Source: Phytophthora quininea
Lineage: Eukaryota > Oomycota > Peronosporomycetes > Peronosporales > Peronosporaceae
Assembly: GCA_011947345.1 (NCBI GenBank)
Contig: JAAVTG010000871.1
Location: 54,759 to 118,758, forward strand
Direction: 5' to 3'
Length of the DNA stretch: 64,000 nucleotides
The notes under the pieces are model-generated. The model was not told where the DNA came from, searched no databases, and worked only from the letters and a program-made list of their open reading frames with translations. How positions within the stretch are numbered: the stretch's first letter is position 1; every line of letters starts with the position of its first letter. Position numbers and translations under genes: made by a program. Positions 44,547-54,908 of the stretch are shown here, piece by piece.

Positions 44547-45411
44547 GGCAGGAGGCGGTTGTGGTGAAGCACTTTCCCAGAATCTCGGATCAGCGAATGG
44601 GAAGCCAACATGAAGGGATCCATACTGGATCCGAAGAGATCTATAGTGGATCCAAGTGATCCAGGACCCCGGGCCCAGATCTCCACGTGGAACGCCCCAG
44701 CCATCGATCTGGCACGACACGAGCCCAAAGAGTGAAGATATCCAGTGCGGTAACATAGATCTGTCGATAAGATAGACTTTAGGATAGGATCCAACCATGA
44801 TTTGCTGAATACAGAGTCGAATTTGCCTTGTACACCACAAGTGCCCTTCTTAGCGCATAAGACCACGGGATCTACATTGGCCCAGTCCAGCTACGTCGGG
44901 ATCACCGCGGATCAAGCAGCGCTCGGGTGATCTGGATAATATATTGGCCAGATCCACTCGCAGTCTAGATCCACAAGTACCAAGTGCAGATCCAAGGTCT
45001 ACTGGAGTTACTACTTGGCCAGGACGACCGACCGACCCTCAATCCCCCAAGATCACGGTATTGGAAGCGTTCAAGTACGGAAAAGGAAGACCACACACCC
45101 CTCGAGGAAACCCCCACCTGGATCCAAGATCCAGGTCCCAGATCCAAGTAGATCCAAGCGATTACTGGTCTGGCCAATATTCAAGAACGCAGAGTGAAGA
45201 TTCCCGCGCTGCTCCTGACTTCCCACGTCCCGCCAAGACGTTCGATCTTGACAGATCAAGCATCCTCGAAGCACCTGAAGAGCAGATCCAGCCCGCCGAC
45301 GGGTACACAAGGTGAGCACACTTCAGCATCCCACGGATATCGGAGTACCCCTCCGTTAGTCGGTGTCTGGGCGCAGTGGAAGCGGATTTTGATAAATCCC
45401 GCTACACCACA
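44547..45411 (+). repeat. Polypurine tract and 3' LTR of Gypsy element B
   Basis: The LTR proper is 44560-45411, from TGTGGTGAAGC to CTACACCACA. GGCAGGAGGCGG just before it is the probable plus-strand primer tract. CTGA follows at 45412. Base differences from the 5' LTR include four substitutions between about 44660 and 44810 and single-base changes in C runs. Confidence 0.93.
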
Positions 45412-45442
45412 CTGACCCGTGATAAACTCGTGCATAAATAAA

Positions 45443-46555
45443 CTACTCTGCGTGCTCAACGTCGTCGATGTTTTCAGTTGTTGAGAGCGGATCAACTACT
45501 ACTTTGCCGAGAGGCGTCTGTGCAAGGTCTCTCATGAATGCCTCGATAACCGCCTTCCTGGATGCTAAAGCGTGATCATGATCGTCCAAGCGAAAGCACA
45601 TGACCTTAACATCTCGGCGCAACTGCTGGGATTCGGCAATGGGGGCACCGACACATTTCAGAGCCATCTGCGCTGACCTTGCCAGCGTCGCCAGCCGGTG
45701 TTGCGTTTCTGAGTTGGCACCCTCAAGTAAATGTGCTATATACTCTGATGGCGACTCCGATAGAGCGGCATCCCAAGTTGAACAACCAAGATTTCGAGTA
45801 ATGTGGTTGGCCCACATCCTCCATACAACTGGCTCCGCGCGAAATGTCTGCTCCCAATGCTCTTTAAGTTCTTTAGAAACCTCTCGATACGTTTTCTCGG
45901 CAGTTGAGCCAGCACGGTCAGTGTCAGGACGACTACAGGTGGCCAGAAATTCTTCGAGATCCTGAGCCTTTGTGATAGCGAGGCCGTGCTCGTAAACCAG
46001 CAACTTGACAGTGTTACCGCATTTGGAAGCCATCCAGAGATTCCAAGCATGTTCGCTCTTGTCGCTGTCGATGATGTGGTTGTTGTACTTAAACTGCATC
46101 ATCTTGGACCATGACCCTATCACCGGATCTTCAGTCGACCAGACACCTTTTTGTTTAATTGCTACACTTTTCACCCGCTCTCTGAGTTCTCTCCACAGCG
46201 CCTCCAGGATGTCGTAAAATGTGGGCCCTTCTATGGTGAAGGCGGTGACTCCTTTGTCGCCCTGGGCGTACAGTCGGCTGCCAGAAGGGGTCTTGAACGC
46301 GGAGTGCAAGACCTCAGACAGGGTCACTCCCAGGAAAATTCGCGAGAGCTTCTCCGGGATGGCGTGTGGTCCTTGTGCTGAATCCCCTTGAGGATCGTTT
46401 ATCTTCGTTTTGGCCCGCTTGCACCGTTCAGGTAAGCTTGTTTTGATGTCTGTGGTTCTTGAGCGTCTTGTGTCGTTGCGTGCCGGTCCTTGGACCCTTG
46501 CTCTTCGTCCCGACTTGTAAATCGACGATCGGGAAGAGGAGGAACAGGGAAACAA
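45443..46555 (-). CDS. Unknown protein, long intact reading frame
   Basis: A frame of 370 codons is open up to TAG at 45443-45445. The first 70 residues are basic and Ser/Arg-rich. The rest is a mixed alpha/beta-like sequence with Phe-Tyr-Asp-Ile-Leu-Glu-Ala-Leu-Trp, Lys-Gly-Val-Trp-Ser-Thr-Glu-Asp and Ala-Trp-Asn-Leu-Trp-Met-Ala-Ser, then a helical C-terminus. No family was recognised. The N-terminus is uncertain: no ATG occurs in frame before about residue 145, so the start may lie in another frame (an ATG-led frame runs from 46593) or upstream. It ends 31 bases beyond Gypsy element B. It could be a host gene or the accessory gene of an unrecognised transposon. Confidence 0.55.
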   Translation of the reverse strand: MFPCSSSSRSSIYKSGRRARVQGPARNDTRRSRTTDIKTSLPERCKRAKTKINDPQGDSAQGPHAIPEKLSRIFLGVTLSEVLHSAFKTPSGSRLYAQGDKGVTAFTIEGPTFYDILEALWRELRERVKSVAIKQKGVWSTEDPVIGSWSKMMQFKYNNHIIDSDKSEHAWNLWMASKCGNTVKLLVYEHGLAITKAQDLEEFLATCSRPDTDRAGSTAEKTYREVSKELKEHWEQTFRAEPVVWRMWANHITRNLGCSTWDAALSESPSEYIAHLLEGANSETQHRLATLARSAQMALKCVGAPIAESQQLRRDVKVMCFRLDDHDHALASRKAVIEAFMRDLAQTPLGKVVVDPLSTTENIDDVEHAE

Positions 46556-46599
46556 CCGACAATATATAAGAGTTCTTGATGCAACTCGAACACCCAGGG

Positions 46600-48640
46600 G
46601 TTCCTTGTTCTTTACTATGCCCAGGAACTGAGGGGAGAAGCACCAAGCATAGATGAGCGGTTGGTCCCGAGGTGCTTGGCAGGGCTCCGGGCGCTCAGAC
46701 GTTTTACACGCGCACCAGCCTCTAAGGCAGAGGAATTTTCGAGTTCGGGCGCAGTCGTAGACGCTTCACACAGGCCGTGGGCCGAGGAGAGTCTTGGGAC
46801 GGGACCTTGAACCGCCCAACACCCAGGAATACGAAATGGAACGCCGCTAGAGGCGAGTGAGCCAACTAGGATATGGAATAGGCTTGAAACAGGCGAGAGT
46901 CCCGACAACGCCCATAGACGACCGACGAAGACCTCATTGCTCTCGTCCGCGGGGCTCCTCGCGTGAAGGCCTGGAAGCTTGGCACGAAAGACACTTGAGG
47001 GCTTGGAGGCAAATTGAACTCTCATTTATGTTTATGTTTTTGGCTAAAAGTTGTCTACACCCTAATTAGTCTTCAACTGAGTATAGACCCTCATCGAGCA
47101 ACTTCACCCTTATCTTGCAAACTCAGCGTCCCTTCGCAAGATATGGCTCGTCGACAAAGATCGCAGTCTGGCTCCCAAATGGTACCGAGTTCCTGGTACG
47201 GCTCCGTTCCTGGATCGACAGTTCTTAGGCAGAAATCCGCCAAGTATTTTGTCTTGGACAAAGTATACGCTCACTTGGCTCCGCATATAGTGGGTGACCT
47301 GGCACAGGGTTTTGGCCAATAGCGGCATGCTGATCCTGAAACTGCAGATTTACATTGTCAAACTTCCACTAGGATATTACCCAGCGTTTCACCCTAGGTT
47401 TCACGCTGCATAAGTGACGTTTTGATAATCGGTCGGGCAATGAGCTGGTATTGATGGCGTAGCAAGGAGGTTCTGTCTATCGGCTATGATGCATCTGGTG
47501 GCGGAGCATCACGTTGCATGGGTGAGCGAGGGCGTGCACATTGTGAGCGAAATGCAAACTCTCGTGGTGAATCCGTTTGTCATGTCTGTGCACTTGGTTG
47601 GTGCGTCGTCAGCAGTGATTATGGTGGTTTCTGCGGTGCCTGCGGCATTGGCAGCGTCCGGCTTCGTCGCTGGCTTGGAATCTGCGGCGTTTGGCTTCGT
47701 GGTGTCTGCGGCGTCCGCGGTGTTTGTGGAGTCCGACTTCGTATTTGTGAAGTCTGGACCTCACGTGTGCTGGAATGAGAGGATTCTGGGGGCGAATAGA
47801 TTTATGAAGGCATCCGAATGCACAGTGGATACGGTAACACTCGCCTTCTAGGTCGGTTCGTCCGGGCGGGTTGTGACTGTAGCCCTGGATGGTCTCGACG
47901 CGCAGATCGGGGAGAGTGACCTCGGTTGGTCGCGTGGATAACATAGGATCTGCTGCTTCAATGCTGGCAAGCCCTCGCCGCCACCTTCTGTTCGCGTTTC
48001 GCACTGATAGAGGACTTTCGTCGTCTTTTATAAAGATTGCAGATGTCACTTAATGGAGCTTGACGATCAACCGGTGCACGATAGCCACGACGGCTTCAGT
48101 GACGACTTCAGTGATGCAGACTCAGACATGACGCACATGTCAGGACAAGACAGAGATTAGCGTACGGCAAAATGACTGCGTAGATGACTAGTTCGTTGAT
48201 CTGGCGATAGTTCGTAGATATTACCTGTATAGCGCCCAGTTGGTTTGACCTTTGAAGATTGCACTGTATGTGACACGATCCTTTGAATGATACATAGTAC
48301 ATTTCGTTGGAATGGCATACTTCGGAGTAACGAGATAGCTTTTTTGCGCTCTAATAAGCCTCTTGGTCCCGACGCTCCCACAGGAGAGCTGTAGGAGGGT
48401 GAAGGACAGACTCCCCACGCGTCCGAAGACTTCGCAGCATGGTACCAGGAGCTGGAGACTGGTCCCATCAGTCCAACACCGACAGAACCAGAGCCCACAG
48501 ACCCCTATCGCCGCAGTGCCGCCACCGAGTCATGGCATCGAAGACGTCCGGGGCGATACCGATGAACGTCGTTGCAGGAGACCATCAGCACTATCAGAAC
48601 CCGCTGAAGCCTCGCAGTTTGACAGGCCACCGAAAACTTC
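46600..48640. other. Stretch without a recognised gene
   Basis: Several short frames exist. The best (minus, 48049-47609) starts with an ATG and looks protein-like for about 100 codons (Arg-Trp-Arg-Arg-Gly-Leu-Ala-Ser-Ile-Glu-Ala), then turns into a His/Arg repeat. The plus strand at 47590-47760 is an imperfect Ala/Val repeat. No family, promoter or terminal repeat was recognised. Confidence 0.25.
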
Positions 48641-48649
48641 CAGTCGGCC

Positions 48650-49498
48650 AGTCAATTCCGCATCACCCCCTTACGTCTTCCGATTCGTCATACGTGTTCA
48701 AGTGTGGGGTGCGTGTTGAATACATGGACGAGAAAGGTCAGATCGTGATCGGGTGAGCTTGTTTAGCTGACGAAGCCTGTCGAACATCGGGAAGAAACCT
48801 CCACAAGTTATTATTCGGCAGAACAACTCGGGCGACGGGGCATTTGGCGCTGAATCATCATATTGGCTCTCCAAAGACCGCGGTGGAGATGGCCGCAAAG
48901 AGAAGGCGTGGCGAAGAGGTGTAGCTGCTGCGTTCGTCCCCAATGTTCACCAGCAATCCAGCCCGGCTCGATTTGCTGTTGGAGAGTCCGAGGATCATTA
49001 ACGACAACTTGCCATTGCGCATGGATAAATACCAGGAGTCGAAGCTGGTTGAGGGCCTTGTTGTGAAACAAGAGATGCAGACGGTTATCAACGAGAAACG
49101 TGTGAAGGAGTCGACCATCGAGAGTTGTATCGCTCGCCAAAAGATGAGATCAAGGATTACTTCAATGATAATCGCGAACAGTACCCGAACTTCATACTAG
49201 TACCTGACTTCTGGGTGTGCAAGACCACCAGTGATAAGTATCTGGGCTTGCGAGTGTATCTGATTGACAACGAGTGGCAATTTACATCGGTGCTCCTCGG
49301 CACGAAAAAATCGACCCGGCGTACGAAGAACGCGATGGAAGTATCCAGAGACCATTTCGGTCATGGCTGACTGAAATGATGAAGGACTTTGGTCTGAAAA
49401 CAAGTGATTTTTATAGGGCGACGAGCGACTCCGGTGGAGATGTGAGACGCATGCTGCGTACTCTCCGCCCGATCGCTCAATGGCACTGTCTGTAATGA
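48650..49498 (+). pseudogene. hAT-like transposase fragment (second family)
   Basis: A BED-like finger (Cys-Leu-Ala-Asp-Glu-Ala-Cys, then Gly-His-Leu-Ala-Leu-Asn-His-His; about 48750-48860) is followed by Arg-Leu-Asp-x-Leu-Leu-Glu-Ser and the start of the catalytic fold: Tyr-Pro-Asn-Phe, Asp-Phe-Trp-Val-Cys-Lys-Thr, Tyr-Leu-Gly-Leu-Arg-Val-Tyr-Leu (49160-49300) and Ala-Thr-Ser-Asp-Ser-Gly-Gly-Asp-Val (about 49420). Similarity stops at about 49460. The missing remainder suggests that a Harbinger element inserted here. It occupies three frames and is unrelated in detail to the hAT at 20.9 kb. Confidence 0.7.
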
Positions 49499-49526
49499 AA
49501 CGATTGTATCACGAAACACAGTTATA

Positions 49527-51019
49527 TGTGGTGTAGCGGGATTTATCAAAATCCGCTTCCACTGCGCCCAGACACCGACTAACGGAGGGGTACTCCGATA
49601 TCCGTGAGGATGCTGAAGTGTGCTCACCTTGTGTACCCGTCGGCGGGCTGGATCTGCTCTTCAGGTGCTTCGAGGATGCTCGATCTGTCAAGATCGAACG
49701 TCTTGGCGGGACGTGGGAGGTCGGGAGCAGCGCGGGAATCTTCACTCTGCGTTCTTGAATAATTACCAGACCAGTAGTCGCTTGGATCTACTTGGATCTG
49801 GATCTTGATCCAGGTGGGGGTTCCCTTGAGGGTGTGTTGTCTTCCTTTTCCTTGCTTGACGCTTCCAATAGCGTGATCTTGGGGGTTGAGGGTCGATCAG
49901 TCGTCCTGGCCAAGTAATAACCCCAGTAGACTTCGGATCTGCACTTTGGTACTAGTGGATCCAGGCTGCGAGTGGATCTGGACAATATACTATCCAGATC
50001 ACCCGAGCACTGCTTGATCCGCGGTGATCCCGACGTAGCTGGACTGGGCCAATGTAGATCCCGTAGTCTTAGGCGCTAAGAAGGGCACTTGTGGTGTACA
50101 AGGCAAATTCGACTCTGTATTAAGCAAACTATGAGTGGATCCATGGAGATCCCATCCCGAAACCTATCATCTGCACCATTTCTATACCTGCCGCTGAATG
50201 TTGTCGCTTGATCAGTCCTCTAGTGTGCCAGATCCACGCCTGGAACGGCCTCGGTTGCAGATCTGGGTTGCCCACGTCTGGATCCAGTACTTCCGCGATG
50301 TATCCATATCTGATCCGGGGATCTGAGTCTGGATCCAGCATACAGCGTTGCAGGTCCGGATTTCTTACGCTTGGATCCATCGCTTCCACGAATATAGTCT
50401 GATCCGGGTGTCACGAGTAAGGACGGAGGACACCGTCTCGGCCACGGTCCGACCGTGAGTAGGTCGTCTACCAGCGAACAACTTCTTGAAGAGCAGCTGT
50501 GGGAAGATGAGCTGGGGCAGGCGTCGTTCGTCTAGCTGGCTTGTCAAGAGTCAGCTAGCACTGAAGAGTTGCGTGTTCTGTACGGAGGAGCGTGACTGAA
50601 GGATGGAAGCGGTGACGACTCCAGCGATATGGCGGCGAGGACGGAAGGCATGAAGGCGGCGTGGCCCAAGATCAGCAAAGCAAGGTGTGTGTGATGCGAA
50701 GGGGTGAAGCGAAGCCAAGTGGAGTGTTCTACGGACGAAGAGCTGTAGAGCAGAGAGAATGAAGGTCCAGCGAAGGAGATACGCAGGTTAGTTAGCCCCA
50801 GTCGTGAATTTACCGAGGCTGCAGCAAGCTAAAAGTTCTTTGCATCTTTAAGCTTTCTTGCTAACTTACTTTCTAGACGAGCATCCTCACGAACCGTCCT
50901 ACGCCTACAAGCAGCGCTGACCGTCCCGCCCCGGAGGCTCGCGACACGGGAATCCGAGTCCGGATCTGGCATGCTGGGCTCCCATATCGACCGCAATTCC
51001 GGAAAACCGCTTCACCACA
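49527..51019 (-). repeat. Solo LTR related to Gypsy element B, with a different U3
   Basis: Read on the minus strand it starts TGTGGTGAAGC (51019) and ends CTACACCACA (49527). TATA flanks both sides (49523-49526, 51020-51023), showing insertion as a unit and loss of the interior by LTR recombination. The part from about 50148 to 49527 closely matches the 3' portion of the LTR of element B. The remaining 870 bases do not match it, but are again rich in GGATCC and GATC. It is 1,493 bp long against about 851 bp in element B. Confidence 0.88.
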
Positions 51020-52556
51020 TATACTTCATGTGAATATAGGCTATTGAACTTACGCCGGTATTTCTCTTGGCTCTGGCGTCGTTTCCTTTTCATGTCTTGG
51101 CAGATGGAGAGAAGCCGGTTTTGGTACTGGTGATACGTCATGCCGTTTTCGTCTCGAAGGGGGTGCATGGTAACATGGTAGTTTGTTAAAGCTGCACAAA
51201 CCTGGAAAATGTCGTTGTAGAGAGACTCACTCCAGCGATACTTCTCTGCGCAAATACGCCAAAGAGAGCCCAGTCGACCGAAGTAGTTCTCGACTATGAC
51301 CCTGTCACTTGAGATGCGGCTATTCTGAACCTGCTCTTCGCTGGTAAGACTGTTGCCTTTTTTGGGTGGATGCACCGGGCATGATCAGGCAGACCTTGAT
51401 AGTCCTTGTCGGTCAAGACGGCCCATTCTTCAGGATACTCCATATTTAACGGACCATGGTCTTGGAGACGCTGGTCTCCACCAGCTTTCTGGCACTGCGT
51501 TTGGTGAATAGCCTGGTTGTCCCTAAACAGGGTGATGTCAGCCGTGTTGCCGCGAGCATTGGGGGGGCAATTTATCGCAGGTCCACGGGGGTCTACTGAC
51601 ACTTCCACCTTGAATCCGTACAGCTTATGCTTCGCGCTGTAAAAGGGCATGGCCTCGGCCATGTTGCCTGCTGGGCGGTTTGTCTGCTGGAACATGACGT
51701 CCGTGGCGTACATCGCACACGGAAAATTGGTAAAAGTGTGACCCGAAGTCACTAGAGCTCTCATGTTGGACTCGTCTGCCTGAGAAGCCACCCACTCCTA
51801 GAGCTTAGATGCAACGACTTCAATAAAGCCTGTGATGGTCTTGATGAAGGTTGGGGTCTTGATTCTAAAGATTTGTGCCAGCATTTCCCATGTACCGCCG
51901 TTTTTCGTCACCACTATCATCATGAAGAACACATCCTTCGCGGAAAAGGTAGATCTTCGTCCACGGCCAACGTTCCAGTAGCGAACGACATACCCGCGCA
52001 CGGAAAACCACAAGGTATTCAACTCTCAAGGAGAGAAGTTGGTCAGGCGGGTGACTGCCGCAGCATCACCGTCGCGGAAGACCCAATCCAGAATAGGGTA
52101 TAGTGATGCGATATCTGTCCCGCCGTTGCTGTCTTCCTCGACCGGATCCGCAGGAAAGCGATGGATTTCCTCCCGCCGCTCTTCCTCTCGCTCCTTCAAC
52201 ATTGTAAGCATTGCTTGAAGATGCGCTGCTTGGGCTGCACGTGCCCGAGCTGAGGCTTGGGCAGCTCGTACACGATCTCCTTGCGGTCGAGGTGACCCTT
52301 GCCGGCCAGCCACACGGCGAGCATCGCGCCTGGCACTTGCTGGCGTACGGGAAGGCGTTCTAGTTGGGGTGCGGTGGGGCAGAGATGACTGGCGCGACGA
52401 CATCGATGCTGGACTTGTTGGCTTGGAGATAGTTTGCTGGGTGGGATGGATGTTTGGAAGTGACCGAGTCTGATCGAGTGAACCAAACGGACACGGCGTG
52501 GATGCTCGAGTTTTTGGTAGAGAGATTAATAGAGAATAGATCGGGCAACTGATCAT
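51020..52556 (-). pseudogene. Harbinger/IS4EU-like transposase, C-terminus at the solo LTR
   Basis: From 52556 the frame gives a Pro/Ser/Arg-rich head and a helix rich in Glu/Arg. After TGA (52023-52025) and TAG (about 51798) it continues to 51294, with a break near 51340. The DDE triad is visible: Tyr-Ala-Thr-Asp-Val (about 51705), Leu-Thr-Asp-Lys-Asp-Tyr-Gln-Gly (about 51410) and Val-Glu-Asn-Tyr-Phe-Gly-Arg-Leu (about 51295). Pro-Asn-Ala-Arg-Gly-Asn-Thr-Ala-Asp is typical of DDE_Tnp_4 in oomycetes. Before the LTR insertion the ORF would have ended Ser-His-Glu-Val-TAA, the stop overlapping the TATA target. Confidence 0.82.
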
Positions 52557-52815
52557 CTATGCGATAGATTGTCTACCAAGTGCTCGAATGCATTAGAGCG
52601 ACAGCTTTACCAAACATGTGGCTCAGTTCCCGTTCCGCCGTATGACTTACGAAAGTATGGCTAACTTCTACAAAGGTCTATTGAGAACTTCCTTTGGCGT
52701 GGTCTTCCTGCTCGAAGCTCCGCTCGTCGCTCTTTGACGTCCCCTGTGAGATATTTGATAATCACTTACCGGCGTATTTTTGATAGCAATCAGAATCTAA
52801 AACACGCCCTCTAAA

Positions 52816-52827
52816 TCATTCGCACTT
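52816..52827 (+). promoter_or_regulatory. Oomycete initiator (Inr) upstream of CCT2
   Basis: TCATTCGCACTT agrees with the oomycete initiator consensus (TCATTYYNCA followed by T/A) and lies about 65 bases before the chosen ATG, a normal 5' UTR length in oomycetes. It supports transcription of CCT2 from here and a start codon at 52890. Confidence 0.65.
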
Positions 52828-52889
52828 ACCGAGGCAAGGACTGGAGGGGCTGTATCTTGACCATTGAGCGCCGAGGAAAGCAAGGGACC

Positions 52890-54468
52890 ATGCAGCAGGC
52901 CGTGTTGGACCCGGAGTCGCAGGTGGAGAAGGGCGAGAATGCGCGCATGTCGTCGTTCGTGGGGGCCATCGCCATTGCCGACATGGTCAAGACGACGCTG
53001 GGCCCTAAGGGCATGGACAAGATCCTGCAGTCCATGGGCGGCCCCGACAAGGCCATCTCGGTCACGAACGACGGCGCCACCATCCTGCGCTCCGTGTACG
53101 TGGACAACGCGGCCGCCAAGGTGCTAGTGGACATCGCTAAGACGCAGGACGAGGAGGTGGGCGATGGCACCACGAGCGTGGCCGTGCTCTGCGGCGAGCT
53201 GCTGCGGGAGGCCGAGAAGCTCATCGACCAGCGCATCCACCCGCAGACCATCATCGACGGCTGGCGCATCGCGCTCGCTACGGCCAACGAGGCGCTGGTG
53301 GGCTCGGCCAGGGACAACTCGGGCGACGCCGGCAAGTTCCGCGAGGACCTGCTGAACATTGCGCGCACGACGCTCAGCTCCAAGCTGCTGACCCACGAGA
53401 AAGACCACTTCGCCAAGCTGGCGGTGGACGCCGTGCTTCGGCTCAGGGGCTCGAGCAACCTGGACTACATCCAGATCATTAAGAAAGCCGGAGGCTCGCT
53501 GCGGGACTCGTACCTGGACGAAGGCTTCATCCTCGACAAGAAGATCGGTGTGGGCCAGCCCAAGCGCGTGGAGAACGCCAAGATCCTGGTGGCCAATACG
53601 GGCATGGACACGGACAAGATCAAGATCTACGGCGCGCGTAAAGGTGGACTCCATGGACAAGGTATCGGCCATCGAGGACGCCGAGAAGGCCAAGATGAAG
53701 GCCAAGGTCGAGAAGATCGCAGCGTTCGGCATCAACTGCTTCGTGAACCGGCAGCTGATCTACAACTACCCCGAGCAGATCTTCTCCGAAAAGGGCATTA
53801 TGGCTATCGAGCACGCCGATTTCGACGGCATCGAGCACCTGGCCGCTGTCACGGGCGGTGAGATCGCCTCGACGTTCGATAACCCGGACGCCATCCAGCT
53901 TGGCGAGTGCAAGCTCATCGAGGAGATCATCATCGGAGAGGATCGCATGCTGCGGTTCTCGGGCGTCAAGACCGGTTCTGCCTGCTCGGTGGTGCTGCGC
54001 GGCGCCAGCTCGCACTTGCTGGATGAGGCGGAGCGCTCGCTGCACGACGCGCTGGCTGTGCTCACGCAGACCGTGAAGCACTCGCAGACGGTCATGGGCG
54101 GCGGCTGTACGGAGGTGCTGATGGCACAGGCCATCGACAACAAGGCGCCATCCGTGCCCGGCAAGAAGGCTCTCGCGATGGAGGCGTTTGCCCGTGCCCT
54201 GCGCCAGCTGCCGAGCATCATTGCCGACAACGGCGGCTTCGACAGCTCGGAGCTGGTGACGCAGCTGCGCGCGGCCCACCACCGCGGCGAAACAACGGCG
54301 GGTCTGGACATGCGCACGGGCTGCGTGGGCGACATGGAGGCGCTGGGCATCCGCGAGGCGCTGAAGAGCAAGAAGCAGGTGCTGTTCTCGGCCGCGGAGG
54401 CCGCCGAGATGATTCTCAGAGTAGACGACATTATTAAGTGCGCCCCGCGCCAGCGCCAGGGACAGTAA
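52890..54468 (+). CDS. CCT2: T-complex protein 1 subunit beta (CCT2 chaperonin)
   Basis: One subunit of the eight-member cytosolic TRiC/CCT ring that folds actin, tubulin and other proteins with ATP. Visible group II chaperonin motifs are Thr-Leu-Gly-Pro-Lys-Gly-Met-Asp-Lys (residues about 37-45), [17 protein letters not shown] (nucleotide site) and Gly-Gly-Gly-Cys-Thr-Glu in the second half. The beta assignment rests on the Lys-Ile-Lys-Ile-Tyr-Gly-Ala-Arg and [12 protein letters not shown] stretches. Length is about 526 codons, full size. ATG 52890 is preferred over an ATT-led extension from 52857. A frameshift at 53631-53639 lies in a GC dinucleotide run and fits one missing GC, probably an assembly error. 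The GC-rich shadow frames on the other strand are not genes. Confidence 0.95.
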
Positions 54469-54908
54469 AGCGATCGAGCAAGCAAGAAAAAGTTGAGCTC
54501 CAGCATCCGTGTGCGCTAATGAACAAGACAGGTTGGTAGTTCTTCCCGAGAGCGTTCTCGTCAAATGCCTATTAGCTCTTTGTGCTGTGTTTCCTCTGCA
54601 GCGTTCAGCAGCAAGCTACAAGCAGGCCAAATGCCACTCGCCTCTACGAGTCCCCACTGTTGCGATCGTTGCCGTGCTTCAAGCAAAGGAAGACCGCCGT
54701 GCTGGTCTCGCATTACCGCCAGGTGTCGTCCATCGATCGCCGGCGCTATGCGCGTGACACGAGGTCCGGCCTTTGGTGCCGATCTCCAACACATGCCCGT
54801 CCACTCGCGGAGACACTTGCAGCTCCGGTCGCCATTCTCCATCTGCCGCCAGCGCGTTAGACAGATACCAGCGCCCGCTCCGCACTCCAGCTCCCGGGAA
54901 CAACAGTC
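54469..54908. other. Intergenic region between CCT2 and the elicitin gene
   Basis: It holds the CCT2 3' end and the promoter and 5' UTR of the elicitin gene. Short frames on both strands show no protein features. No clear initiator element was found before 54909. Confidence 0.4.

Larger units (their letters stand above)
32851..45411 (+). mobile_element. Ty3/Gypsy LTR retrotransposon B (recent insertion)
   Basis: A full-length 12.56-kb element: LTRs of about 851 bp, primer-binding site, gag, pol (protease, reverse transcriptase, two RNase H domains, integrase, chromodomain) and a minus-strand ORF set before the 3' LTR. CTGA flanks both ends (32847-32850, 45412-45415). I saw only about eight differences between the LTRs, three of them homopolymer length, so insertion is recent. 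GGATCC occurs more than 40 times across the element, against about three expected by chance. Nearly all frame breaks fit one missing homopolymer base. Confidence 0.96.

Noticed and set aside
46615..47025. 136-codon minus-strand frame
   Set aside because: Composition looks random and no homologous pattern was seen; not supported as a gene.
47486..47851. Ala/Val-rich plus-strand frame that looks like membrane repeats
   Set aside because: It results from a simple GCGTCCGCGGTG-type repeat on DNA level; the opposite strand gives a His/Arg repeat.
53124..54564. Long minus-strand frames opposite CCT2
   Set aside because: They mirror the codon pattern of a GC-rich conserved gene on the plus strand and show no domain of their own.
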